From: Marinifilum sp965230805
GTDB taxonomy: Bacteria > Bacteroidota > Bacteroidia > Bacteroidales > Marinifilaceae
Assembly: GCF_965230805.1 (NCBI RefSeq)
Contig: NZ_OZ246019.1
Coordinates: forward strand, 3,596,001-3,660,000
Length of the DNA stretch: 64,000 nucleotides
Direction: 5' to 3'
A program made the position numbers and the translations under genes. Within the stretch, counting starts at the first letter, position 1, and each line of letters starts with the position of its first letter. The notes beneath the pieces were generated by a model that made no database searches, was not told where the DNA came from, and saw only the letters and a list, made by a program, of their open reading frames with translations. Shown piece after piece: positions 46,443-59,800 of this stretch.

Positions 46443-46696
46443 ATTATCCTCTAAACAAAACATTCCTACTTACTGTTCAAGGGATTTGGTATTTCAAAGG
46501 ATATAAAAATGCGAAAATTTATAAAATATAGAAATGGCAGGGGGTCTGGAATGGATTGTATTAAAAGCCATTGCAGCCTACTGTTAAGACAATGTAAGAT
46601 GTGTAAGATCTTGAAGTTTGCTTATGTATAAAGAGATTTGAACCAAACGGAAATGTACCCACGTAAATTTTAAAACAAACAAAAAAATCAAAAACT

Positions 46697-47875
46697 ATGC
46701 TTAAAAATTTTACTTTATTGATAATTGTATTTGTAGCTTGTTCCTTCCATAGTTTTGGACAAGAGACGATAGATTTAAATTGTTCGGAGGCAGGAGTATA
46801 CATCTCACCCAATACAAGTTTTTATACTTCTTGTTCCGAGCTATTTTTAAGTAGCGATCATTTTTGGAATGAAGGTCTGGTATTTCTGGATGGTGTTGAA
46901 GTAATAAATTGTGAAAACTCTGATTTAGGACCAGGAGTATTCAATCTAAATTCTGAATATGATGTAACGATTAATGGCGATAACATAAAGCTTGGGACCT
47001 TTAATCTTAATCTGCCATCAAGCAAATTACATACGAATGCCAATTTTGAAATCAGCAAATTACTGTTTCTAAATTCAGGTTTACTTGTATTAAATAACGG
47101 AAATGAATTGTTTGTTTCCAATGAAGATGAAGATGCAATTATTTTTAACAATAGCATCGACAATGAAAGTTACATAGCCGGAACTTTAAAAAGAGCTGTT
47201 CGTCCGGGAATCAGTTATTTTTACCCGCTTGGTAATGAAATCAGCTTTCGACCATTTGTTATCTCAAATGCTTCATCAAATGATATATTAAGTGTAACAT
47301 TCGATGAAAACATTCCTTTTAGCTGGCAAGCATCAAATGTAAATCCCACATTAAAACTAGAAGAAGGTTTAGGCTGGAGGGTAAGTTCAGATCATTTAAT
47401 TGACAACAAATTCACAGCTTTTGCTTCTAAATTGGATGATAATCAAAGCCTGATTGATAAAGATTTACACGTGTTTTACTCCAGTGACGCTGTCTTTTTT
47501 GATGATTTAGTACGAGTAGCTTCTGTAAACGAAACACTATCTCAAATGTATCTGGAAAGTAAAGAGCAGTTTTACACAGGAGCATACTCTTTGGTAGAAA
47601 ATGTTTTGCATTTGGATGATATTCCCAATGCCATTATTGCAAATGAAAGAAACGAAACCCGATTTAAGTTTGAAACTGAGAAGTTTAAATATCTAAGATT
47701 AAGAATCTACGACAGCTTTGGGCGCGAGATTTATAAGAATAACTCTTACGCAAATGAGTTTGATACCAAAGATTTTACCTCGGGAACTTACTACTACTAT
47801 TTAGAAGGGGAGCTTCTTGACGGAAAGAAGATTAAGAAGAATGATATTCTTGAGATTATAAGAACTGAAGACTAA
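46697..47875 (+). CDS. secreted protein with type-B sorting-like C-terminus
   Basis: This 392-residue protein has a signal peptide (ending HSFGQ) and a beta-rich middle. The C-terminal roughly 65 residues (RLRIYDSFGREIYKNNSYAN, then FDTKDFTSGTYYYYLEG, KKIKKNDILEIIR) resemble the gliding-motility-associated C-terminal (CHU_C, type B) domain that sends proteins through the type IX secretion system. It is followed 7 bp later by a PorP/SprF protein, the usual partner of type-B cargo. Confidence 0.75.
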   Translation: MLKNFTLLIIVFVACSFHSFGQETIDLNCSEAGVYISPNTSFYTSCSELFLSSDHFWNEGLVFLDGVEVINCENSDLGPGVFNLNSEYDVTINGDNIKLGTFNLNLPSSKLHTNANFEISKLLFLNSGLLVLNNGNELFVSNEDEDAIIFNNSIDNESYIAGTLKRAVRPGISYFYPLGNEISFRPFVISNASSNDILSVTFDENIPFSWQASNVNPTLKLEEGLGWRVSSDHLIDNKFTAFASKLDDNQSLIDKDLHVFYSSDAVFFDDLVRVASVNETLSQMYLESKEQFYTGAYSLVENVLHLDDIPNAIIANERNETRFKFETEKFKYLRLRIYDSFGREIYKNNSYANEFDTKDFTSGTYYYYLEGELLDGKKIKKNDILEIIRTED

Positions 47876-47882
47876 AACTAAT

Positions 47883-48851
47883 ATGAAAAGAAAACTACAA
47901 ATTATTATCATATTCACCATGTTAGCATTGAGTGGTGAGCCATTGCTTGCGCAATACCAGTCTACAACACAATCATTGGTACGACAAGAGTTTTTTAATC
48001 CTGCATACAATTCATTTAAGGATTATTATTCTTTTAGTACGCTAAGCAGGTGGCAGTGGGCTGATGTGGCCTATAGTCCAAAGACCTATGCATTTAATGC
48101 ATATGTGCCTATAAAAAATAGTGCTTTCGGAATAGGTCCTACCATTATTAAAGAGAATGTTGGTTTAAGAGACATTGTTACGATTTACGGATCGGCATCG
48201 CATAATGTAAGATTAACCAAAAAATCATTTTTAGCATTTGGTTTAGGTATTGGTTTAGAAACCTCGAGTTATGATAGGGAAGAATTAAGAACCTATTTAG
48301 GTGCAGATTTCTTTGGAGTAGACTATAGTCAACTCGATCCGGCCATTTCGATTGGTGTAATGTATCTGTCTGCGAAGTATTTTGCAGGATTAAGCACCAA
48401 CACTGTGTTTAGAAGTAATTCAAATGGCAATACTTTGCCTGGCTTTGATTTTTCAGCCGGCGCCATGTATAGCTTAAACGACAATTTAGCATTTAAACCC
48501 TGTGTTGTTCTTAAATATTACAAGGAAGGTAATGTGCCAGCCGATGGACTTTACAGAGCTACAAAATACGGAGAAATTATCGCTGATGTATCGGCAAACT
48601 TCTACATCAACAATTCAATCTGGTTTGGAACCAGTCACCGATTTACACAAGCACAAACATTTTCGGTTGATCTTAAGGTTTTAAAGGATATTTCATTCGG
48701 ATACACATTTGAATGGGGAATAGGCGAAGGATTAAATCAATACAGTTCTCATGGCATTCGTTTGGCTTTGGATTTGGAAATGAAATCCAGTAAGAAGAAA
48801 AAGTTCAGAGGCTCATTTATCAGAAACAGAAAACCAATACTTTATTTATAG
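47883..48851 (+). CDS. PorP/SprF-family type IX secretion-associated outer-membrane protein
   Basis: This 322-residue protein has a signal peptide (ending LLAQ) followed by QYQSTTQSLVRQEFFNPAYN, typical of PorP/SprF proteins, which predict as beta-barrels. Repeated barrel strands such as FLAFGLGIGLETSSY and FGTSHRFTQAQTFSV follow. SprF is needed for surface display of SprB in Flavobacterium johnsoniae. Here it lies 7 bp after the type-B-sorting-like gene and 4 bp before the OmpA-like gene. Confidence 0.88.
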   Translation: MKRKLQIIIIFTMLALSGEPLLAQYQSTTQSLVRQEFFNPAYNSFKDYYSFSTLSRWQWADVAYSPKTYAFNAYVPIKNSAFGIGPTIIKENVGLRDIVTIYGSASHNVRLTKKSFLAFGLGIGLETSSYDREELRTYLGADFFGVDYSQLDPAISIGVMYLSAKYFAGLSTNTVFRSNSNGNTLPGFDFSAGAMYSLNDNLAFKPCVVLKYYKEGNVPADGLYRATKYGEIIADVSANFYINNSIWFGTSHRFTQAQTFSVDLKVLKDISFGYTFEWGIGEGLNQYSSHGIRLALDLEMKSSKKKKFRGSFIRNRKPILYL

Positions 48852-48855
48852 CGTG

Positions 48856-50850
48856 ATGAGGGATAAGATGATACAAATAGATGTGGTTCTAAAAATGATG
48901 ATTCGAATTGTTGTGTTGATAGTTGTGATTGTATTCATGATTGAATCGATACAAGCACAGGAACATAGGAGGAAGAGTAATCTAAAAAAACAATATCTAA
49001 ACAACGAAATAGAGAAGCTATTGTCAACTACAGATAAAGATTTGTTAACAATTGATAAGTCCGATGATTTGAGATTGTTAGCAGTGCTTGCCTCGGAAAA
49101 TGGAGTTTATGATTTGTCTTCGAAATGTTTTGAAAAGCTTTTTCGGGTTCACAAGGATAAAATAAAAACATCAGATCTTATCAATTATTGCCAGACATTA
49201 ATTGAAACCGACAGGCATGCCATGGTGGATTCAATTTTAGCATCTTATCCAAGCAATGATATATGGTTAACCCACATGAAAGAAGTGGCAGATTGCAGAA
49301 GTAGTTTAAAGGAATTAGACGAACAAAATATTGAAGCAAAACCTTTTGACATTAAAATCTTTACGGATTATGGCGTAAGTAGAAAAGGAGATTCGATATA
49401 CTATTGCACCCAACCATTGGAAGAGCATCAAATTAACCTGATTGAAACAGCTATTATTTTATCAAACAGGAAGCACATTAGTTCATTGGTCAAGGCCGAG
49501 TATCATGATGGTGATATTTTAAATATTCAACAGAAGAAATATGTTGAATTTGCTTCTAAAGGCAAGAATGAATTCATCGGAATGAATAGAACAACATCAT
49601 CAAAGGATATATTTTATTCGGTGCGACCCACAAATGGGAAATCTTTAAAGATTGTAATCGATAAAGATCAACTACCTAAGTTCCCATATAATTCAGATAA
49701 GTTTGATTCAAGCATGCCCTATTTCGATGAAGTATCGCAACGCTTATATTTCTGTTCCAATCGTTCTGACGGTTATGGTGGTTGGGATATTTACTATTGC
49801 AATTATGATGGTTCAAATTGGGGAAAACCAATTAATGCGGGTAACAAAATCAATACTCCTTTTAATGAGATTTTTCCAACTGTAATCCCGCAAGGCTTAT
49901 TATTTGCTTCTGATGGGAGAATAGGAAAAGGTGGATTCGACAACTATCTGTATTCAAATGAGCTAGAGGAATGTATCAACTTACATGGTTTCAACACTGG
50001 CTCTAACGACTACTGCTTGATAGCCTTTAATGCGGGCAGTATAGGCATAAAAAAAGACAGTTTGGTTGCCTATAATAAAGGTTTGGATGAGGTGTTGGAT
50101 TCTTATTTACAAGATCATATAGAATTAATGTCCATGATTCGTCCTGTTGAGCATGTTGATAGTACAATCGACTCCATTCAGCTTGAAAAAACTCGCATTG
50201 AGATACCAGTATTTGAAGAGCATAAAATATACTTCGATTTCGATTCGGAAAGAATTTCTGAAACAGAACGATTAAAGCTTGATTCTGTAGCCCATTTCTT
50301 GTCCGAATCGGATGAAAGAGAAGCAATTTGTTTTTATGGCAGCACCGATGGTTATGGTAAAAAGCCATACAATTACGGATTGGCCTACGAAAGAATTTTA
50401 TCAACAGTAAGCTATTTAGAGACCATGCTTGGTAAAGGCTTTTTTAGCAATAATGCTAGAATCGTAATGGGGGAAATAACTTCTGCTGATGGCATTAAAA
50501 CTCCGGAAGATAGATTTGTAAAGATTGTAAACAAGGATATCACCTGCAAGGAACATATCATTATTGCTTTGCATTCCGAAGAATGTGATATAGAGGAGTT
50601 GCTTACATCTTACAATATTTCGGATGAGATATTTAATGCCCTGAATGCTTGCAACAAAAATGAACTTCAGAAAAGAAAATATGTCTTCATTCCTGTTCAG
50701 AAAATTTACAAAATAAAAGCAGGTGATACTTTGTATAGTATTGGAAGTAAGTTTAATACCAGTATAAAAGAGATCAGAAACATCAATCATCTAAAGAGTG
50801 ATCTTATTAGAATTGGTAAAACTCTGATTATCCCACTATCAAAAAAATAA
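48856..50850 (+). CDS. OmpA-family protein with PD40 and LysM domains
   Basis: This 664-residue protein is read from ATG 48856 (a GTG lies 3 bases before) and has a signal peptide ending SIQAQ. A PD40/TolB-like propeller segment (DEVSQRLYFCSNRSDGYGGW; INTPFNEIFPTV) is followed by an OmpA-like peptidoglycan-binding domain (HKIYFDFDSERISETERLKL; FYGSTDGYGKKPYNYGLAYE). A C-terminal LysM domain (KIKAGDTLYSIGSKFNTSIK) completes it. Such proteins anchor outer-membrane machinery to peptidoglycan, as PorE does in type IX secretion. It sits 4 bp upstream of the giant gene. Confidence 0.88.
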   Translation: MRDKMIQIDVVLKMMIRIVVLIVVIVFMIESIQAQEHRRKSNLKKQYLNNEIEKLLSTTDKDLLTIDKSDDLRLLAVLASENGVYDLSSKCFEKLFRVHKDKIKTSDLINYCQTLIETDRHAMVDSILASYPSNDIWLTHMKEVADCRSSLKELDEQNIEAKPFDIKIFTDYGVSRKGDSIYYCTQPLEEHQINLIETAIILSNRKHISSLVKAEYHDGDILNIQQKKYVEFASKGKNEFIGMNRTTSSKDIFYSVRPTNGKSLKIVIDKDQLPKFPYNSDKFDSSMPYFDEVSQRLYFCSNRSDGYGGWDIYYCNYDGSNWGKPINAGNKINTPFNEIFPTVIPQGLLFASDGRIGKGGFDNYLYSNELEECINLHGFNTGSNDYCLIAFNAGSIGIKKDSLVAYNKGLDEVLDSYLQDHIELMSMIRPVEHVDSTIDSIQLEKTRIEIPVFEEHKIYFDFDSERISETERLKLDSVAHFLSESDEREAICFYGSTDGYGKKPYNYGLAYERILSTVSYLETMLGKGFFSNNARIVMGEITSADGIKTPEDRFVKIVNKDITCKEHIIIALHSEECDIEELLTSYNISDEIFNALNACNKNELQKRKYVFIPVQKIYKIKAGDTLYSIGSKFNTSIKEIRNINHLKSDLIRIGKTLIIPLSKK

Positions 50851-50854
50851 TAAC

Positions 50855-53800
50855 ATGTCGCATAAACAAAATAAAACTATTATGAGAAAAATTTACACAC
50901 TGCTAATTCTTAGTTTCTTGTTTGTAGACCTTAGCGTTTTTGCACAAGAGAATGGCGTTAGTATCGGAAAAGGAAAAAATCCACCTCATGCGAAAGCGAT
51001 ATTGGAGATTTTCTCAGTGGAAAAAGGATTGTTAACTCCTAGGTTAACAAGTGCACAGCGGATTAACATGTTCGATTCCAACGATGAGTCGGCAAAAGGT
51101 TTATTGGTGTTCGATACCGATAACAATGCTTTCTTTTTCTGGGATGGCTTCAAATGGATTGAAGTGAGCGAGAGTACTTCGGGAAATCCTTTGAATGATA
51201 AAGATCCGAATGACCCCAATGGAGATGGCGATACCAGCGACGGGAAGTCAGGCGAACTGGGTCAGGTGAAATACAACATCAAAACCGAAAGCTTGTGGTA
51301 TTACGATGGAAGTCTTTGGATTGAATTGAGCGAAAGCACAGCGGGCGATCCTTTGAATGATAAAGATCCGAATGATCCGAATGGAGATGGTGATACCAGC
51401 GACGGGAAGTCAGGCGAACTGGGACAGGTGAAATACAACATCAAAACCGAAAGTTTGTGGTATTACGATGGAAGTCTTTGGATTGAGTTGAGCGAAAGCA
51501 CAGCAGGCGATCCTTTGAATGATAAAGATCCGAATGATCCGAATGGAGATGGTGATACCAGCGATGGGAAGTCAGGCGAACTGGGTCAGGTGAAATACAA
51601 CATCAAAACCGAAAGCTTGTGGTATTACGATGGAAGTCTTTGGATTGAGTTGAGCGAAAGCACAGCGGGCGATCCTTTGAATGATAAAGATCCGAATGAT
51701 CCGAATGGAGATGGTGATACCAGCGACGGGAAGTCAGGCGAACTGGGACAGGTGAAATACAACATCAAAACCGAAAGTTTGTGGTATTACGATGGAAGTC
51801 TTTGGATTGAGTTGAGCGAAAGCACAGCAGGCGATCCTTTGAATGATAAAGATCCGAATGATCCGAATGGAGATGGTGATACCAGCGATGGGAAGTCAGG
51901 CGAACTGGGACAGGTGAAATACAACATCAAAACCGAAAGTTTGTGGTATTACGATGGAAGTCGAATTTGGATTGAGTTGAGCGAAAGCACAGCGGGCGAT
52001 CCTTTGAATGATAAAGATCCGAATGATCCGAATGGAGATGGTGATACCAGCGACGGGAAGTCAGGCGAACTGGGACAGGTGAAATACAACATCAAAACCG
52101 AAAGCTTGTGGTATTACGATGGAAGTCTTTGGATTGAGTTGAGCGAAAGTACAGCGGGCGATCCTTTGAATGATAAAGATCCGAATGATCCGAATGGAGA
52201 TGGCGATACCAGCGACGGGAAGTCAGGCGAACTGGGACAGGTGAAATACAACATCAAAACCGAAAGTTTGTGGTATTACGATGGAAGTCTTTGGATTGAG
52301 TTGAGCGAAAGCACAGCAGGCGATCCTATTGATGAGAATGATCCGAATGATCCGAATGGAGATGGCGATACCAGCGATAAAAGAATAGGGAAAGCAGGAG
52401 ATATTAGGTATTCCGAAATCACCAAAACGCTTTGGTTTTATGATGGCCTGGAATGGAAACCAATCAATACAGATCATCAATTGTTTAGTGATATTTTGGC
52501 TGTCAGCAGTGATGCAAATGCACAACAAATTAAGAATTTGGCTGATCCTGTTGATGATAAGGATGCTGCAACTAAGATTTATGTAGATGGATTGGTATCT
52601 GATAAGGTTGATCAAGTAGCAGGCAAGCAATTGTCGAGCAACGATTATACCGATGCTGATAAAGCAATAGTTAGCGATGCAGAACAGAAGAGCAACAAAA
52701 ATGCAGCAAACGGATATGCAGGTCTGGATGCAAACAAGAAGATTGATGAGTCGCAGTTGCCAAAAATGACGGTAGGCAATGTTTATGCAGTAAACAATGA
52801 AACGGAACAGCTTGCATTAACAGCAGTCACAGGTGATGTTGCCGTTCGTAGCGACGAGAACAAAACCTACATGCACAATGGTGGTGCAGCCGGGGATATG
52901 AGCGACTGGACTGAAATGAAAACACCATCGGGTGAGGTGTTTAGTGTGAATGGTAAGAAAGGTGATGTTGTAATTCATGTAGCCGACATACCAGGTTTAC
53001 AAACTACCATTAACAACATGGCCGATTTAAGTAATGTGTATACCAAAACAGAAACCAACAGCTTACTCGACGAGAAGATTAATACGCCAAGTGGACAGAA
53101 CAATAAGATTTTGGCCACCGATGGAACAGGAACACTGGTTTGGGCCGACAAGTCTGTATTTACCGATTCAGATGATCAGACCCTTAGCTTGAATGGTAAG
53201 AAAATCGCCATTAGCGAAGGAAACGAGATCGACCTGTCAGCACTTTTGGTAGACAATCAGGATTTATCGGATGTTCTGTCACAAGGCAACAGTGCAGGTG
53301 GAAAGCACATCAAGAACCTGTTAAGCCCTGTTGACGATCAGGATGCAGCCACCAAGTTGTATGTAGACGGATTGACAGATATCAAAGTTGATAAAGTTTC
53401 AGGAAAACAATTGTCAACGAATGATTATACCGATTCAGAAAAAGCGATTGTGGCCGATGCCGAACAAAAGAGCAACAAGAATGTATCAGGAGGTTATGCC
53501 GGATTGGATTCGAACCGTAAGATTGACGAATCGCAATTGCCAAAAATTACAGTGGGTAATGTTTATGCCGTTGACACGGAAGCTCAGCAATTGGCATTAA
53601 GTGCAAGCCGGGGTGATGTAGCCGTTCGCAGCGACCAAAACAAAACCTACATGCACAATGGTGGTGCAGTCGGGGATATGAGCGACTGGACCGAGATGAA
53701 AACACCATCGGGTGAAGTATTTAGCGTGAATGGAAAAAAAGGTGATGTTAGTTTAAACATTACAGACATTCCAGAATTGCAAACCAAGCTTGACGGCAAA

Positions 53801-56800
53801 GCCGATGCAGGAGCATCATATACCAAGGCACAAGCCGATGCATTATTGGGTAATAAAATTGATACTCCAACAGGCGAGAACGATAAAATGCTAACAACCG
53901 ATGCCACAGGAAATTTGGTGTGGGCTGATAAAACAAGCTTTACCGATACCGATGACCAAACATTATCATTAACGGGAACAGTATTGGAAATAGCCGATGG
54001 CAATACAGTAGATCTTGCTTCGATAAGTTCCGATGATCAGAAAATTACCAAGTCAGGAGCCAGCATTAGCTTGGAAGATGGCGGAACGGTAACATTAAAT
54101 GATGATGATGCCAATAATGAGATTCAGGATTTAAGTTTTACAGGCGATGTCCTTAAAATAACCAATAACACATCAGCATCAAGCATCGACCTGTCTGCCT
54201 ACAAGGACAATACTGACGATCAGGCATTATCCAAATCAGGAGCCAGCATTAGCTTGGAAGATGGCGGAACGGTAACATTAAATGATGATGATGCCAATAA
54301 CGAGATTCAGGATTTAAGTTTTACAGGCGATGTCCTGAAAATAACCAATAACACATCAGCATCAAGCATCGACCTGTCTGCCTACAAGGACAATACCGAC
54401 GACCAGGCATTATCCAAATCAGGTGCTAGCATTAGCTTGGAAGATGGCGGAACGATTACATTAAATGATGATGATGCTTCTAACGAGATTCAGGATTTAA
54501 GCTTGTTAGGCAATACTTTAAAAATTACCAATAATAGTTCTGCTACAAATATTGATTTAACTTCTTACAAGGACAATACGGACAAGCAGAGCTTGATCGT
54601 TTCGGGTAGCACATTAAGTATTACCAATGGAAACAGCGTTAACCTAACGGGGGTAAGTCCTGATGAACAAACTTTAAGTTTGTCGGGAAGTACTTTAAGT
54701 ATTAGCAATGGCAACGATGTTGACTTGAGCAATGTAAGTTCAGACGATCAGAATTTAGCAGAAGTATTAAGTCAGGGAAGCGATGCGGGTTCTAAACAAA
54801 TTAAGAATTTGGCTGATCCTGTTGATGATAAGGATGCTGCAACTAAGATTTATGTAGATGGATTGGTATCTGATAAGGTTGATCAAGTAGCAGGCAAGCA
54901 ATTGTCGAGCAACGATTATACCGATGCTGATAAAGCAATAGTTAGCGATGCAGAACAGAAGAGCAACAAAAATGCAGCAAACGGATATGCAGGTCTGGAT
55001 GCAAACAAGAAGATTGATGAGTCGCAGTTGCCAAAAATGACGGTAGGCAATGTTTATGCAGTAAACAATGAAACGGAACAGCTTGCATTAACAGCAGTCA
55101 CAGGTGATGTTGCCGTTCGTAGCGACGAGAACAAAACCTACATGCACAATGGTGGTGCAGCCGGGGATATGAGCGACTGGACTGAAATGAAAACACCATC
55201 GGGTGAGGTGTTTAGTGTGAATGGTAAGAAAGGTGATGTTGTAATTCATGTAGCCGACATACCAGGTTTACAAACTACCATTAACAACATGGCCGATTTA
55301 AGTAATGTGTATACCAAAACAGAAACCAACAGCTTACTCGACGAGAAGATTAATACGCCAAGTGGACAGAACAATAAGATTTTGGCCACCGATGGAACAG
55401 GAACACTGGTTTGGGCCGACAAGTCTGTATTTACCGATTCAGATGATCAGACCCTTAGCTTGAATGGTAAGAAAATCGCCATTAGCGAAGGAAACGAGAT
55501 CGACCTGTCAGCACTTTTGGTAGACAATCAGGATTTATCGGATGTTCTGTCACAAGGCAACAGTGCAGGTGGAAAGCACATCAAGAACCTGTTAAGCCCT
55601 GTTGACGATCAGGATGCAGCCACCAAGTTGTATGTAGACGGATTGACAGATATCAAAGTTGATAAAGTTTCAGGAAAACAATTGTCAACGAATGATTATA
55701 CCGATTCAGAAAAAGCGATTGTGGCCGATGCCGAACAAAAGAGCAACAAGAATGTATCAGGAGGTTATGCCGGATTGGATTCGAACCGTAAGATTGACGA
55801 ATCGCAATTGCCAAAAATTACAGTGGGTAATGTTTATGCCGTTGACACGGAAGCTCAGCAATTGGCATTAAGTGCAAGCCGGGGTGATGTAGCCGTTCGC
55901 AGCGACCAAAACAAAACCTACATGCACAATGGTGGTGCAGTCGGGGATATGAGCGACTGGACCGAGATGAAAACACCATCGGGTGAAGTATTTAGCGTGA
56001 ATGGAAAAAAAGGTGATGTTAGTTTAAACATTACAGACATTCCAGAATTGCAAACCAAGCTTGACGGCAAAGCCGATGCAGGAGCATCATATACCAAGGC
56101 ACAAGCCGATGCATTATTGGGTAATAAAATTGATACTCCAACAGGCGAGAACGATAAAATGCTAACAACCGATGCCACAGGAAATTTGGTGTGGGCTGAT
56201 AAAACAAGCTTTACCGATACCGATGACCAAACATTATCATTAACGGGAACAGTATTGGAAATAGCCGATGGCAATACAGTAGATCTTGCTTCGATAAGTT
56301 CCGATGATCAGAAAATTACCAAGTCAGGAGCCAGCATTAGCTTGGAAGATGGCGGAACGGTAACATTAAATGATGATGATGCCAATAATGAGATTCAGGA
56401 TTTAAGTTTTACAGGCGATGTCCTTAAAATAACCAATAACACATCAGCATCAAGCATCGACCTGTCTGCCTACAAGGACAATACTGACGATCAGGCATTA
56501 TCCAAATCAGGAGCCAGCATTAGCTTGGAAGATGGCGGAACGGTAACATTAAATGATGATGATGCCAATAACGAGATTCAGGATTTAAGTTTTACAGGCG
56601 ATGTCCTGAAAATAACCAATAACACATCAGCATCAAGCATCGACCTGTCTGCCTACAAGGACAATACCGACGACCAGGCATTATCCAAATCAGGAGCCAG
56701 CATTAGCTTGGAAGATGGCGGATCGGTAAGCTTAAATGATGATGATGCTTCTAACGAGCTTCAGGATTTAACGGGAGCTGTATTAAATGGATCGAATGTT

Positions 56801-59800
56801 CTGAATTTAAGTATCGAAAATGGAACAGGAACAAGCGTTGATTTATCAGCTTTAGCCGATAATACCGACGATCAGGAAGCATTTGAGGTTAAATACAACA
56901 ATTCAAGCTCCGGTATGGTGGCAACAGATGTAAAAGCAGCCATCGACGAGTTGAAATCGGGTAGTTCCGACGACCAGGCATTATCCAAATCAGGTGCTAC
57001 CATTAGCTTGGAAGATGGCGGATCGGTAAGCTTAAATGATGATGATGCCTCTAACGAGCTTCAGGATTTAACGGGAGCTGTATTAAATGGATCGAATGTT
57101 CTGAATTTAAGTATCGAAAATGGAACAGGAACAAGCGTTGATTTATCAGCTTTAGCCGATAATACCGACGATCAGGAAGCATTTGAGGTTAAATACAACA
57201 ATTCAAGCTCCGGTATGGTGGCAACAGATGTAAAAGCAGCCATCGACGAGTTGAAATCGGGTAGTTCTGACGACCAGGCATTATCCAAATCAGGTGCTAG
57301 CATTAGCTTGGAAGATGGCGGAACGATTGCATTAAATGATGATGATGCCTCTAACGAGCTTCAGGATTTAACGGGAGCTGTATTAAATGGATCGAATGTT
57401 CTGAATTTAAGTATCGAAAATGGAACAGGAACAAGCGTTGATTTATCAGCTTTAGCCGATAATACCGACGATCAGGAAGCATTTGAGGTTAAATACAACA
57501 ATTCAAGCTCCGGTATGGTGGCAACAGATGTAAAAGCAGCCATCGACGAGTTGAAATCGGGTAGTTCTGACGACCAGGCATTATCCAAATCAGGGGCTAC
57601 CATTAGCTTGGAAGATGGCGGATCGGTAAGCTTAAATGATGATGATGCCAATAATGAGATTCAGGATTTAAGTTTTACAGGCGATGTCCTGAAAATAACT
57701 AATAACACATCAGCATCAAGCATCGATCTGTCTGCCTACAAGGACAATACCGACGATCAGAAATTAAACGAAGTACTGACCGAAGGAAATGATGCCGGAG
57801 ACATGCAAATCAAAAACTTGAAAGATCCGGTGGATGATCAGGATGCGGTTACAAAATCGTATTCCGACAACTATACCTTTGCGCAACCAATGACAAGTGC
57901 CGAAATGTTGGCGATCTCTTCCCCAAAACCGGGCAGACTTGTATTTAGTACCGACCATAGTCCTTCTGGTTCGTTAATGATCTATTACAACGGATCCTGG
58001 GTTAGCCTTGGAAGTGCCAATGCATCGCCATATGCGACATCGGTAAGCCAGTCTGCAACGGTACTGAAACAAGGAAACCCCGTAACCGGATCGTACGTTT
58101 ACAATGATGTTGATGGCGACCCCGAAGCAACTTCTACCTTTAAATGGTACAGTGCCGATGATGAACTGGGAGCAAACGAGGCCGAGATTTCAGGGGCAGT
58201 GGCTAAAACCTATACCATACAAACCGTTGATGTGGGGAAATACCTCAGGTTTGGGGTTACCCCTATTGCGGGTAGTGGTGTAGGCCAGGGAAGACATATT
58301 AAATCGGGAACTTTTACCGGACCAATACTTGCCAACGAGGTGCCAACGGCTTCGAATGTGAACTTTACGGGTACAGTTAAGCTTGCAAATACATTAACTG
58401 GATCATATGATTATGCCGATGCAGAAAATGATGCGGAAAGCGGCACTACCTTTGCATGGTACCGAGCCAACAACAATTCTGGAGATAACGCAGCAGTTAT
58501 TTCAACAGCAAAAGATTACAAGCTTATAGCTGAGGATGTAGGCAAGTTCATTTCCTTTGCAGTTGTACCAAAAGCCTCGTCGGGAACCAGTCCGGGTAGC
58601 GAAGTACGCTCAACATACCAAGGGCCTGTGGCCGACAACGAAGCCCCAAGGGCCTTGAATGTAAAATTTACTGGTACACTAGCCATTACACAAACGCTAA
58701 CTGGTACTTACGATTACGCCGATACGGAAAGCGATGCAGAAAGCGGTACCACCTTTGCTTGGTACAGGGCTGATAACAATGCAGGCCTGAACGCAGCTGC
58801 AATAAGTGGGGCAACGGAAGAAAATTACACGCTTACAGCTGCTGATATAGGCAAGCACATTGCCTTTGCAGTTGTACCAAAAGCTTCGTCGGGAACTGGC
58901 CTAGGTAACGAAGTACGCTCGACATACCAAGGGCCTGTGGCTGACAACAATACCCCAACTGTCTCGAATGTAAACTTTACTGGTGCATTGGCCATTACAC
59001 AAACGCTGACTGGTACTTATGATTATGCCGATATGGAAAACGATGCGGAAAACGGCACCACTTTTGCATGGCACAGAGCCGACAACAGTTCTGGAGATAA
59101 CGCAGCAGTTATTGGGGCAACTACAAAAGATTATACGCTTACAGCTGAGGATGTAGGCAAATACATTTCTTTTTCGGTAACTCCTGGTGCAAACTCGGGT
59201 AGCACACCGGGTAACGAGGCATTCTCGGCTTACCAAGGACCAATACTAGACAACCAGCCTCCTGTAATATCGGATTTATCTATACCAAGTGGGTTATATC
59301 AAACTGCAACTATAAATGCAACTTATACATATAGTGACAAAGAAGATGATCCACAAGGTACTCACATTTATGATTGGGAGTTAGCCAATGATAACAGTGG
59401 GACAGGGGCAATTAGTGTGAGTACTTCCTCAACTTATACTTTGCAGGCAGCTGATAATGGTAAATATTTACGACTAACGATTGAGCCAAAAGCAACTGCC
59501 GGAAGTCCAACAGGATCGAAGGTACAAACAATCTGGGTTGGACCAATTAAAAAATGTGGAGGTACGGTTTCATATTATGGATACACATACGATGAAGTGC
59601 TTCTTAAACCAGAAGGTAAAGATGCTACCTGTTGGTTGAAGCAAAGTATGAAAAATAGTGCAGGATATCCAGCGTTTAATACCCGCTTCATTAACGCATA
59701 TGCAGTCCTTGGTTCTCCTAGTAATTCAACAGACAAGTCTTACAGAAAAACTAGCAGTGTATGTCCTAGTGGATGGGCAATACCAAGTTTTAACGACTGG

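Noticed and set aside
52223..59236. Several minus-strand frames inside the giant gene
   Set aside because: They are repeated at the same 2,271-bp period as the duplication and are shadows of the repetitive sense-strand coding.
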